Part shown: positions 8,601 through 15,768 of the stretch, in pieces
How the letters are laid out: the number at the start of each line of letters is the position of its first letter
Numbering within the stretch: position 1 is the stretch's first letter
Origin: a virus
Virus record (IMG/VR): IMGVR_UViG_3300035145_002070
Coordinates: 1-22,844 of that record
DNA length: 22,844 nucleotides
Direction: 5' to 3' (one strand)
Made by a program: the position numbers and the translations under genes
Notes under the pieces: model-generated
What the model was told of the DNA's origin: nothing
Databases searched by the model: none
Seen by the model: the letters and a program-made list of their open reading frames with translations, nothing else

Positions 8601-11600
8601 TTGGAGTCGGTCGTGGTATTGTTATTGAGAACAATTCATTCACATTTACATGTGCAACAGATGGCAACGTAGAAGAGAAGACTTATCCACGTTCTGGTCA
8701 GGACCCATATGCAGATGGTAAGTCTATCCCCATTACTGCAGTTGGAAGCACATCACATACCGTAACTGATGCAACCTATAACCCAGTTACTGGCGTAGTC
8801 GAACTGACTATTCCAAGTCATGGATTTACTCAAGGTGACTACATTAAACTAGATGATCTTTCGCTGGTCTTCTCTTGTGAACTAGATGGCAACGTAACTA
8901 ATAAATCATATCCCCGTGCTGGATATGATTATCCATCTGGTCGCTGGTTGGAGATTAGCGAAGTAGCAGCAAATACATTTAGAATTGATATCGGACCTTC
9001 GTCCTATACTGGCGCACATACTTTTGTGAGTGCAGTTGCCAATGGTCTAGATCGTCAAGATGGAACATTTACTGTTAATGTTGGTGCAATTTCAAGTCCT
9101 TCTGATCAGTCTGCACATACATTTGTAAGTGCTGAAACTAACGCGATCAGACATAATCCACAGTCTGCTCATACTTTCCAAGGTGCAACTTCCAATGCAA
9201 TCAAGCATCTACCACAGTCTGCACATACATTCATTAGATCTGCTCAGGACTCACTAGTTGTAGGTGGTTCTGAATTCAAGATCTACTTGGGAACCTCTAG
9301 ATTCATCCATGAATATGTAAGCGGAGGAACCGTTACATTCGGAGGAACTACAGCAAACATCACAAACTTTGTTTACGATAATGTTATCACTGGAACTGCT
9401 GTCGTTTCGATGGATCAGTCTTTGGGAGCACTAGCAGAAGATGATATCGTCCAGATTGCAGATATTACGCTGCGTTGTGTTGTAGATGGAGTAACTACAG
9501 AAAAAACTTATCCAAGTTTCAATATTCCAGTTAGTGATGACAAGTGCCGTAGAGACATCAGACACTTCCTCAATGCACTAGTAGAAGACCTTGAGTTTGG
9601 AAGCAACAACAATATTGTTTCTGCAGCAAGAAGATATGTAGATGGAACAAACACTCAAATTGATTTTGTTGATAACGAGATCATTCAAACTGTTCGTGCT
9701 ATTGAGTATGCTAGAGAACTGGCAACCTATGCTATGAGCAAATGGAGAACTGGAAACAGAACTCCAACAGATCCTGTCTACACACCTCAGTATTCTACTC
9801 TACCAAGATATTTTGATGACACCATCATTGATGATGGACAATCACCTGCTTGTGCTAACGTAGCATCTGCTATTGATACCCTATCGTATCTGTTTGTTGA
9901 TGTTCTAGCAAATGATTCTTCTGGAACTGTTCTAGATGCTGCATATCTGATCGCTAGAAATAGACATCATATTGCAGATGAAGCATACAACCTTGCTGTT
10001 GCTAATTATCCATCTCTTGGTCTCATTAATATTGATGAGCGTAAGTGTCGTAGAGACATCAACTTCATCCTTAGTGGATGGATTAGAGACCTTGTTCTCG
10101 GAGGAAACTCTGGCACAGTAACTAATGCTGAAGCATACTTCAACGGTGGTCAACTTGCTGGCATTCCACAATCAGAACTTGGTGCAACTCTGTTTGCTTT
10201 TGAAAAGACCAGAGATCTAGCAATCGCAGCAATGCGTGGTTGGAAGACTGCTGCAGGAACTGCATATCCTGCTGCTACATACACACCAATCCCAAGATTT
10301 ACTGATGCTACTATTCTTGCTGATCCTAATGGAAACCCACTATGTGCTGACGTAGAAGCAAGTATCACAACTCTACATGCTCTACTAGAAGATATTCTAG
10401 ATGGCACGATTGCTCCTGGTGCTACAGAGAAAAATACAGGAACTCTATTTGATATTGCTGGCATAATCAATTATGCAGATAGCGTTATCACTGATGCCAG
10501 AGGAAATGTCATCACCGTTAAAGGAACCTACGATGACTTCCCAATCATCGAAGCATCTCCATACACCCAGAACTCTTCTATCATCTCAAGACTTGGTGGT
10601 AGTGGTGCTCTGATTGATGGTTCTAAGGTCAAACAACCTAACTGCCCAAGAGCAGGTCTTACTCAGCAGGGAGAAGCGAAGTTCCCCAACCAGGGTAAGT
10701 CGATGGTTGCATCTGCCTTCACGATTGTTTCTGAAGGTGGTATTGGTTATAAGATCATTGAAGATGGTTATACTCAGTTGGTTTCTGTCTTCTGTATTTT
10801 CTGTGAAGATGGTGTTCTTTCTGAGACTGGTGGTTATGCATCTATCACCAACTCTGCTACAAACTTTGGTATCTATGCGCTTAGAGCAACTGGATTCAGA
10901 AGAGAAGCATATGAGTTTGACGTTGCTACTATCACCAACGTATCATCTACTCCAACAGGAAGAACTATCTTTAGTGTTAGTGGTCTCGGAAGAGAACCAC
11001 TTGAGCACTATGTTGTCAAGATTGATGGTTATGAGAATGCCAATCCAGACATCGAATACTTTGTTGATGTTGTAGAAGGCGTTACCGTTGGTCCTCCTTT
11101 CTCTGCTCAGATTACTCTTGAATCTGGTTCTGGTGGTAGCGCAGAATTTAGAGATCTTTCTACCAATGCTATCGTCAGTCTTGCATCTCTGGTTGGAGAA
11201 ACGGTCAGACTGCACAGACCATCTATCGTTAACTCCTCCTCACACACCTGGGAATATGCTGGTTCTGGAACCAGTTATCTTGCTCTACCTGAGAACGGTG
11301 GTGTTAAGGTTGAGGCAAACGAACAAGTCTCCGAGAACTATGGTAGAACATACGTTTCTGGAACTGACGAACTTGGTGACTTCAAGGTTGGAACGTTCGC
11401 AAGAATTGAAAACAGAACTGGTAACATCACCTTTACTGGAACGGTTACCATCTCGGAAGTTGAATTCTTGAAACTGAAAGGTGGCGACGTTGTTGTTACT
11501 GGTTTCGACAACAGCAACACACTGGGTGGTGCTAACACCAGTGACTCCAAACTGCCAACTCAGAAAGCAGTTAAGGACTTCATCACTAACAACCTCGGTC

Positions 11601-14600
11601 CTTTCATCAACAAACCATACTCTACGAACCCAGTTCCCAGAGCACTGGTTGAACTTACTGACTCTGGTAAGATCTCCGAAGATCAGATTCCACCCCTACG
11701 TCCTTTCCAAGTCTATACTGTAGGACCAGGAGAAAGAACTTCAGTTGAAGGAGCACTTGCTGGCGACATTGCAATTGAGCAATCCACCCCACCACAGTCT
11801 TTCATTCTGAACAATGATAATGATAGTCTGTTCCTAGGATTCCCTGTTGATTCTACCCTATCATTTACTATTGGAGATATCTTCACTGGTGATTTGTCTG
11901 GAGGTAAGATCCAAGCAACTGAATACAGAACTGGTGTTCTTTATCAAATCAACCTAACCGATTCTGGTTCTGGTTATATTACTCCACCTGTTGTTACGAT
12001 TGCTGGAACTACTCAATCAGGTGGTGTTCAAGCAGCTGCTACTACTCAAATCGCTAATGGTCAGGTTGTCCTGATTGAAATTGTAGACTTCAATGGTTTC
12101 ATTGGTGGTAAAGGATATACCTCACCACCTACCATTACTATCGCTGCTCCTGCTGGATCAGGAACACAAGCAACCGCTGTTGGTTTGATTGAAAGTAGAC
12201 TTTATGGTGATATTGTCAACAACATCAAGATTACTGAAACTGATGATATTCAGTCAAGTGATCTTCCCGCAGAGACCGTTAATATCACTCGTGTTGTTAA
12301 CACATCTGGTAGCAACACACTCAACTGGATTTCACTATCATCTGATAGCATCTCCGCAAACCAGATTACATCTGGTATTATCTCAACTGCACGTCTTGCA
12401 TCCAACGCATCTGGAGAAACCAGTGCTGCTAACTCCTTCACCTTCCTAAGAGGTGACCAAGCATACGCACCTGCAGTTCAAACACTGAAAGGACCTGAAA
12501 CAAGATACTTCGGTATTCTTAAAACAACAGCTTCTACTAACGCATCTCAGTTGGTATTTGAAGGATCAACTCAGTTTGGTCTGGGTCATGAAGTCAGAAA
12601 TAATGTAGTAGGTATTCAAGCAGATACCAATATTGATGGCATTCTAACAGAAAATGGAGAGACGACAGTTAGTATTGATAAATTCCTAACTGCAACTCTA
12701 CCTGCTGGAACAGTTATTGAATTTGATAGAGGTCGTTCACCACTCACATTTGAATCTTCACAGACTCAAGGTGAATTTGTTGAGGCGATCGTTATTCAGA
12801 ATGGTGGTAGTGGTTATGATAATGGTCCATTCTTCAACGTTGCTATCGGCGGTGGAAATGGAACTGGACTGAGAGCAAATATCTTCACGACCAATGGTTC
12901 AGTTACTGGTGTAACTATCGTTTCTGGTGGTGAAGGATATGGTCAGAACACTGAACTTCAAAGTGTTGACTTCATTTGCGACATTCCATCTGAACTCGGA
13001 ACTAATGGAACTGGTCTAGTTCTTCTTGCAAAAGTTACTACTGTTCTTAGACAGTATGCTAATGTTTCTATTGACATCGACAGAGTTACTAACCAAACTC
13101 TAAATGAAGATGCTTTCGGAACACTTGGTGTTGCTAGATTTAAGAAATCTCAGTTTGTCATTGGACAGTCTGGAAATGGTTCTGTAGAAATTAACACTGG
13201 ACCTGACTCTGGTCTTGATGCTGATACACTTGACGGCGCACAGGGTGCGTTCTACTTGAACGCTGGTAACCTGAATGCTGGTTTCCTTAAGATTGAAAGA
13301 CTTTCTGGAACCTATAACATTGGAATTTCTGGTAGATCTGGTTCTACCATTAAACTAATCACATCAACCAACTCTCCAACTGGTAACCTAGCACCTAACG
13401 AATTCAGTGAAGGTGTCATTTGTGATACCAAGAACAACACTGCTGATGGTCTGTTTGACGGTGGCACACGTCACATGGTCATGACCTTTAGAGCAGGTGG
13501 TTCTGACTTCGATGCTACATTTGGTGGTGTCAGACAACTTGCAATCACGGATGGAACTCCTCTAAACGGTGGCAACCTGTGGTTGCGTGGTTCTCATACA
13601 AGTCCTGCTAACGCATTTGGTGGTTGGAATCTTATCTGGCATTCCGAAAATGATGGTGTTGGATCAGGACTAGATGCTGACCGTTTGGATTCAAGACAGG
13701 GTTCATGGTATCAAAATGCTGTTAACATGAACGAAGGAATTCTTGCTAATAACAGAATTCCTGTTCATCAGACAGCAAGAGATTTCAATGAAAAGATTAG
13801 AATCGTAGATTGGACTGGAACTCCTAGATACCAAATCCTAATTCGCGATGAACTTCTTGGTGGTTCTGCTCCATTCCTTCCTGGTGAAACTGTAAACCTA
13901 TATGATGCAGGAGACAATGGTGTTGGTTCTATCTCCATCTCTAAAGTAACTCCTTATCAGGATGTAAATGATGCTTCCAATAACTTCACGATTCTTGTTG
14001 GTAGTTTGACCACTGGTGATTTCGTTGATGCTAACGGAAACACTATCGCTAAGTTTATTGGAACTGGCGGTGTTGCAAACGCATACGAATTCCAAGACTG
14101 GAGTATCTCCAACCTAGATGATAATGCTGATGGAGATGTAGATGGAACGTTTGAAGTCATCGACATGATTTCTGACGGTGGTAATGCCAGACTGAAACTA
14201 GGCAGAATTGATGGTCAGCAGTCATCTGATCCATCGATCTACTTCAGATCTTCACAATCACCTGCAACTAACTACAACTCAGCACTCATCGCATCTGGTG
14301 GTAATGCTGGTGACGGTAGTGGTTCTCTAGAACTGAAAGTTGCTAATGAGTATGCTTTCACTATCAATGGCAACTACTTCTGGAACCAAGCAAACATTGA
14401 GTTCCATACTGCTAATATTGCACCTACAACTAATCAGCAAGGTGATATCACTGTAAGATCTGGCGTAATGCGAGATGTTAACGGTAACTTTGAAGCAGGA
14501 GTAATTACAGCAGACTTGACTGGTGCTGCTTCAGAAAACGTTCTGAAGGCAGGCGACACCATGTCTGGTTCTTTGACAATTGGTGGTGTTACTGCTGCTA

Positions 14601-15751
14601 ACCAGGCACTAGAAGTTTCTGGTAGAGCAGACTTCCTGAGCAACATTACTGTTGCTGCTAACTTGGCAGTTGATGGTGATACTCTATTTGTGGATACTTC
14701 TAAAGAATCTGTCGGTATCAACGTTGGAACTACTCTAACAACTGGTATTGGTCTCGATATTCTCGGTGGAGCAGTTGCTGCTCTAAGACTGAGTGGTCCT
14801 GATAACCCAACTGGACACCAACTTCTAATTGATGGTTCTAGAAATTCTTATTATGATGATGCCAACCATGCGATGATGTTCATCTCGTCTGGTGCAGCAG
14901 TAAGCACACATCCTGGCGAAGGCGCACACTGGATCTTCAACGGTAGAGCATCTAATAGAGACTTCATTTTCCGCAACAACTCCAACAACAAACTAACCAT
15001 TCAAGGTGATGGTGGTCTCAAGATTGAGAACAGCGGAACCAATAATGGTCTTGAAGTTGACAACATGATTGTTGGCATCGCAGGTCTGACACTTGGAACT
15101 ACTGCCAATAACGATGAAGCTCCAATCTACTTCCTAGGAAACACTGGTGGTCTCGTAGGTGGTGGTCCTGACCAGTTGAGCAACTTCCGTATGGGTAACG
15201 GTATCATTAGTGGAGACATCTTTGAGATTACCGCTAATGATGGAAGTGTTGGTGCTACTTCTTGGAAGGCAACCCCAGCACTTGCTATCCAAGGAACCAA
15301 CAACAGAGTTGCTATCAACACTGATTCGTTCCAAGGCAATGATCCCGAAGACAACACCCTCAGAACTTACACTCTAAATATTGAGGGTGATGTCAACTTC
15401 AACGGAACTCTATACCAGAATAACGGCGAGTTCGTTACTTCTCGTTGGACTGAAGCACCTAACGAAGCAGATATCTACAGACCATCGTTTGTTGGTATTA
15501 ACTTCCAGAGTGATAGAGATCCAGAAGAAGCACTAGAAGTTGAAGGTAACATTGAAGTCAGTGGAAACCTACAAATCAATGGAGATGTTCAGTGGCTTGA
15601 TACTTACGGTGTCATCAGAACAACTCGTCAAACGATTGATCAGGACATTACGGTCCCCAACTCAACCAACGCATTAAGTCACGGTATTGTTAATATAAAT
15701 AATAGCAGGACTGTTACAGTTGGTGCTGGAGCAATCTGGACAATTGTATAA
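5636..15751 (+). CDS. Giant tail-fibre-like structural protein, 3371 aa
   Basis: A single uninterrupted 3371-codon frame, far longer than T4 long-tail-fibre proteins (gp34 about 1290 aa, gp37 about 1030 aa). Order by residue: N-terminal MSFKFNSDREQIRAISPSL (likely attachment end); paired GxGY modules (Tyr 73, 114); a beta-helix-like region from about 306 (GRIYVSQQIGNDENDGRS, then an IIVSGGDYVEDNP turn) resembling pectin-lyase-fold N-termini; four tandem Cys repeats (about 792-1124) and a half copy (C1281); four SAHTF repeats; two helical KCRRD units (C1304, C1471); a second likely beta-helix stretch (about 1630-2000); further GxGY pairs (Tyr 2114/2161 and 2394/2435); two GLDAD-LD units (2526, 2678); and a C-terminal beta region ending GAGAIWTIV. 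No C-terminal peptidase or chaperone domain is evident. It is probably a trimeric fibre or large baseplate appendage used in host recognition; that role is inferred. Confidence 0.87.
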   Translation: MSFKFNSDREQIRAISPSLIGDNELTIRGGVGSNEREILRTLLDPGTSLPRVGINRTGQRIDTISVTNPGGGYTDIPTVTVAPPPAGGLQAFASAQISEGRLVGVVIDNPGAGYADAPAVSISGGNGVGAAATAFLDTVDFELDINGAIRTSTSIISDTARILNLDIENLVTPDAQYRAPNLKTFINNTGIPWARDTFIQKNTFVYRGPNVYQSLNEGTTDANPLNPPLHTDGIVLNGNDLEDAVPGVLFKHIGFRVSNPNEVYYNETGEAGIYPRSITPLLGDKSDKIATTEYVLNLATNDVGGRIYVSQQIGNDENDGRSAVNPVRTIKRACQLAWATPGVKESIIVSGGDYVEDNPISIPPDASVVGDNLRLVIIRPNNPRKHIFKFGDKNYVIGVTYRDYVDSDGDEQHTWDFAMVFDDKQRVTYDYDVNGDFGTSFPIGHQVFGEQIFRATFQSNAGLQNLTANQTLRGENAGGLISTRNVNFNLTSGPSAYLTGTFDFVVTNGSISTGETLFFAGSGTQRFQINTAYDLNDLVWTEDHLYQVTVAGTSGTTNPTHDAGAVTNGTAEFTYLRDTYSLVTTDIISIRAEGEVVFEDTDIVSVLPISRIDFSQQGTDAVATGGFGDYGTPEDLGGIIFYTNPLVEDDNIHDYKEGQMIEITGMPTSAPDLSALNGKQRIYKVIEDPDGRSRRFVIPKKYPSLTNDNFTGFSLDASVKSYSKSVTFSLLNSPFKFNEATPVARRFQDAGLQIKNNREFIADEVVGRINDEFKKDYFAVYDIGGTPSTTLTPSNVTYDPATGVATFTVTSHGLSNGDGVRIIDESITFTCAMDGNKTEHSYPDSHHYSSGKSLPVENATTNTFELNVGVSGPDQQFTPIAASYNPATGDLVLDLDTAHGLSVGEGIVIDDNSLSFTCSMDNYDSVKTYPRPGIDPYAGRSIPITAVPSDTEITLNVGISGPNKTFTPTDATYDPVTGDLTVTVGQHGLGVGRGIVIENNSFTFTCATDGNVEEKTYPRSGQDPYADGKSIPITAVGSTSHTVTDATYNPVTGVVELTIPSHGFTQGDYIKLDDLSLVFSCELDGNVTNKSYPRAGYDYPSGRWLEISEVAANTFRIDIGPSSYTGAHTFVSAVANGLDRQDGTFTVNVGAISSPSDQSAHTFVSAETNAIRHNPQSAHTFQGATSNAIKHLPQSAHTFIRSAQDSLVVGGSEFKIYLGTSRFIHEYVSGGTVTFGGTTANITNFVYDNVITGTAVVSMDQSLGALAEDDIVQIADITLRCVVDGVTTEKTYPSFNIPVSDDKCRRDIRHFLNALVEDLEFGSNNNIVSAARRYVDGTNTQIDFVDNEIIQTVRAIEYARELATYAMSKWRTGNRTPTDPVYTPQYSTLPRYFDDTIIDDGQSPACANVASAIDTLSYLFVDVLANDSSGTVLDAAYLIARNRHHIADEAYNLAVANYPSLGLINIDERKCRRDINFILSGWIRDLVLGGNSGTVTNAEAYFNGGQLAGIPQSELGATLFAFEKTRDLAIAAMRGWKTAAGTAYPAATYTPIPRFTDATILADPNGNPLCADVEASITTLHALLEDILDGTIAPGATEKNTGTLFDIAGIINYADSVITDARGNVITVKGTYDDFPIIEASPYTQNSSIISRLGGSGALIDGSKVKQPNCPRAGLTQQGEAKFPNQGKSMVASAFTIVSEGGIGYKIIEDGYTQLVSVFCIFCEDGVLSETGGYASITNSATNFGIYALRATGFRREAYEFDVATITNVSSTPTGRTIFSVSGLGREPLEHYVVKIDGYENANPDIEYFVDVVEGVTVGPPFSAQITLESGSGGSAEFRDLSTNAIVSLASLVGETVRLHRPSIVNSSSHTWEYAGSGTSYLALPENGGVKVEANEQVSENYGRTYVSGTDELGDFKVGTFARIENRTGNITFTGTVTISEVEFLKLKGGDVVVTGFDNSNTLGGANTSDSKLPTQKAVKDFITNNLGPFINKPYSTNPVPRALVELTDSGKISEDQIPPLRPFQVYTVGPGERTSVEGALAGDIAIEQSTPPQSFILNNDNDSLFLGFPVDSTLSFTIGDIFTGDLSGGKIQATEYRTGVLYQINLTDSGSGYITPPVVTIAGTTQSGGVQAAATTQIANGQVVLIEIVDFNGFIGGKGYTSPPTITIAAPAGSGTQATAVGLIESRLYGDIVNNIKITETDDIQSSDLPAETVNITRVVNTSGSNTLNWISLSSDSISANQITSGIISTARLASNASGETSAANSFTFLRGDQAYAPAVQTLKGPETRYFGILKTTASTNASQLVFEGSTQFGLGHEVRNNVVGIQADTNIDGILTENGETTVSIDKFLTATLPAGTVIEFDRGRSPLTFESSQTQGEFVEAIVIQNGGSGYDNGPFFNVAIGGGNGTGLRANIFTTNGSVTGVTIVSGGEGYGQNTELQSVDFICDIPSELGTNGTGLVLLAKVTTVLRQYANVSIDIDRVTNQTLNEDAFGTLGVARFKKSQFVIGQSGNGSVEINTGPDSGLDADTLDGAQGAFYLNAGNLNAGFLKIERLSGTYNIGISGRSGSTIKLITSTNSPTGNLAPNEFSEGVICDTKNNTADGLFDGGTRHMVMTFRAGGSDFDATFGGVRQLAITDGTPLNGGNLWLRGSHTSPANAFGGWNLIWHSENDGVGSGLDADRLDSRQGSWYQNAVNMNEGILANNRIPVHQTARDFNEKIRIVDWTGTPRYQILIRDELLGGSAPFLPGETVNLYDAGDNGVGSISISKVTPYQDVNDASNNFTILVGSLTTGDFVDANGNTIAKFIGTGGVANAYEFQDWSISNLDDNADGDVDGTFEVIDMISDGGNARLKLGRIDGQQSSDPSIYFRSSQSPATNYNSALIASGGNAGDGSGSLELKVANEYAFTINGNYFWNQANIEFHTANIAPTTNQQGDITVRSGVMRDVNGNFEAGVITADLTGAASENVLKAGDTMSGSLTIGGVTAANQALEVSGRADFLSNITVAANLAVDGDTLFVDTSKESVGINVGTTLTTGIGLDILGGAVAALRLSGPDNPTGHQLLIDGSRNSYYDDANHAMMFISSGAAVSTHPGEGAHWIFNGRASNRDFIFRNNSNNKLTIQGDGGLKIENSGTNNGLEVDNMIVGIAGLTLGTTANNDEAPIYFLGNTGGLVGGGPDQLSNFRMGNGIISGDIFEITANDGSVGATSWKATPALAIQGTNNRVAINTDSFQGNDPEDNTLRTYTLNIEGDVNFNGTLYQNNGEFVTSRWTEAPNEADIYRPSFVGINFQSDRDPEEALEVEGNIEVSGNLQINGDVQWLDTYGVIRTTRQTIDQDITVPNSTNALSHGIVNINNSRTVTVGAGAIWTIV
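5822..6040 (+). repeat. GxGY module pair near the N-terminus of the giant fibre
   Basis: Residues about 63-135 contain two copies of the unit V-x-N-P-G-x-G-Y-x-D-x-P-x-V-[TS]-[VI]. The first is TNPGGGYTDIPTVTVAPP (Tyr 73) and the second is DNPGAGYADAPAVSISGG (Tyr 114), each followed by a Gly/Ala-rich strand and a 41-residue period. It is the PTVTI subtype, closer to the gp14 insertion than to the GDxLTL subtype of the 1618-aa fibre. Confidence 0.7.
6545..6960 (+). other. Probable right-handed beta-helix entry region of the giant fibre
   Basis: Residues about 304-440. The sequence RIYVSQQIGNDENDGRS followed by NPVRTIKRACQLA and then IIVSGGDYVEDNPISIPPDA matches the layout of pectin-lyase-fold phage and bacterial proteins: a yVs-GNDsnDG start, an RTI-kA helix, and a first rung with G-Y-E-NP. 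It is followed by VVGDNLRLVIIRPNNP. The fold is an inference from the pattern; tailspikes and fibre shafts commonly use it. No polysaccharide-cleaving residues can be assigned. Confidence 0.5.
8009..9000 (+). repeat. Four tandem Cys-containing repeats of about 75-88 aa
   Basis: Each repeat reads roughly T-x-[AV]-[TS]-Y-[DN]-P-[AV]-T-G, then a strand, then HGL or HGF-x-x-G, then S-[FV]-[TS]-F-[TS]-C-x-[MTL]-D, then YP-R-x-G-x-D-Y-x-[SA]-G, then a final strand ending in [NI]-[VI]-G. The conserved Cys is at residues 831, 918, 1006 and 1081 (spacing 87, 88, 75). A shortened fifth copy, ITLRCVVDGVTTEKTYPS, has C1281. The repeats are clear by eye and I recognise similar TFTC-DG-YPR units in other cyanomyovirus fibres. 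Confidence 0.85.
9011..9257 (+). repeat. Four short SAHTF repeats
   Basis: The giant fibre has GAHTFVSAVANGLDRQ, then SAHTFVSAETNAIRHNPQ, SAHTFQGATSNAIKHLPQ and SAHTFIRSAQDSLVV. The spacing between the second, third and fourth copies is about 18 residues. The short regular period and the S-A-H-T-F strand followed by a polar turn look like rungs of a narrow beta shaft linking the Cys repeats to the next domain. One intervening stretch (about 1140-1155) separates copy 1 from copy 2. Confidence 0.75.
9539..10440 (+). repeat. Duplicated helical KCRRD units in the giant fibre
   Basis: There are two copies of an alpha-helical unit of about 150-165 residues, unusual within an otherwise beta-rich fibre. 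Copy 1 begins DDKCRRDIRHFLNALVEDL (C1304) and copy 2 begins ERKCRRDINFILSGWIRDL (C1471). Each continues with a G-N-N or G-N-S turn, a helix ending in T-R-D-L-A or A-R-E-L-A followed by [AM]M-x-x-W, a YTP-x(2,8)-R[YF]-D segment, and C-A-[ND]-V-x-[AS]-[SA]-I-x-T-L. The Cys pair (KCRRD and the later C-A-[ND]-V) is conserved in both copies. Confidence 0.75.
11936..12985 (+). repeat. Two further GxGY module pairs in the giant fibre
   Basis: The tyrosines are at residues 2114 (GSGYITPPVVTIAG), 2161 (GKGYTSPPTITIAA), 2394 (GSGYDNGPFFNVAIGG) and 2435 (GEGYGQNTEL). The first pair is separated from the second by about 230 residues of shaft sequence that includes LASNASGETSAANSFTFLRG. They are the same module type as at 5822-6040 and in gp14. 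Confidence 0.7.
13211..13720 (+). repeat. GLDAD-LD-xQG repeats of the giant fibre
   Basis: Two copies at residues 2526 (GLDADTLDGAQGAFYLNAGN) and 2678 (GLDADRLDSRQGSWYQNAVN). Known of phage fibres: DADTLDG-type motifs mark repeated collar or shaft units in many tail-fibre proteins, including T4-like ones. This supports assignment of the giant protein as a fibre. Confidence 0.75.
15694..15701 (+). promoter_or_regulatory. Perfect T4 late promoter octamer TATAAATA
   Basis: This is an exact match to the T4 late promoter consensus, lying in the last codons of the giant fibre gene (encoding the Ile-Asn-Asn stretch) 67 nt before the ATG of the 294-aa fibre gene at 15769. It could start a separate transcript for the adhesin and assembly chaperone. 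The codons are AT-rich, so chance cannot be excluded, but it is the only exact TATAAATA I noticed on the + strand. Confidence 0.55.
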
Positions 15752-15768
15752 ACTTTTTTCTTACTAAT

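Noticed and set aside
8009-9000. Cys repeats of the giant fibre as zinc-finger-like units
   Set aside because: Each repeat has a single conserved Cys and no regular second Cys or His pair at zinc-finger spacing; a beta-repeat shaft unit fits better.
10614-11471. Alternative + frame ORFs of 153 and 127 codons inside the giant fibre gene
   Set aside because: Leu/Ser-rich low-complexity translations in a different frame of a continuous and well-supported fibre frame; no start signals or family resemblance.
15740-15768. Possible terminator with TTTTTT after the giant fibre gene
   Set aside because: There is a T run at 15754-15759 but only the short palindrome ACAATTGT nearby, with no stable GC stem immediately upstream.
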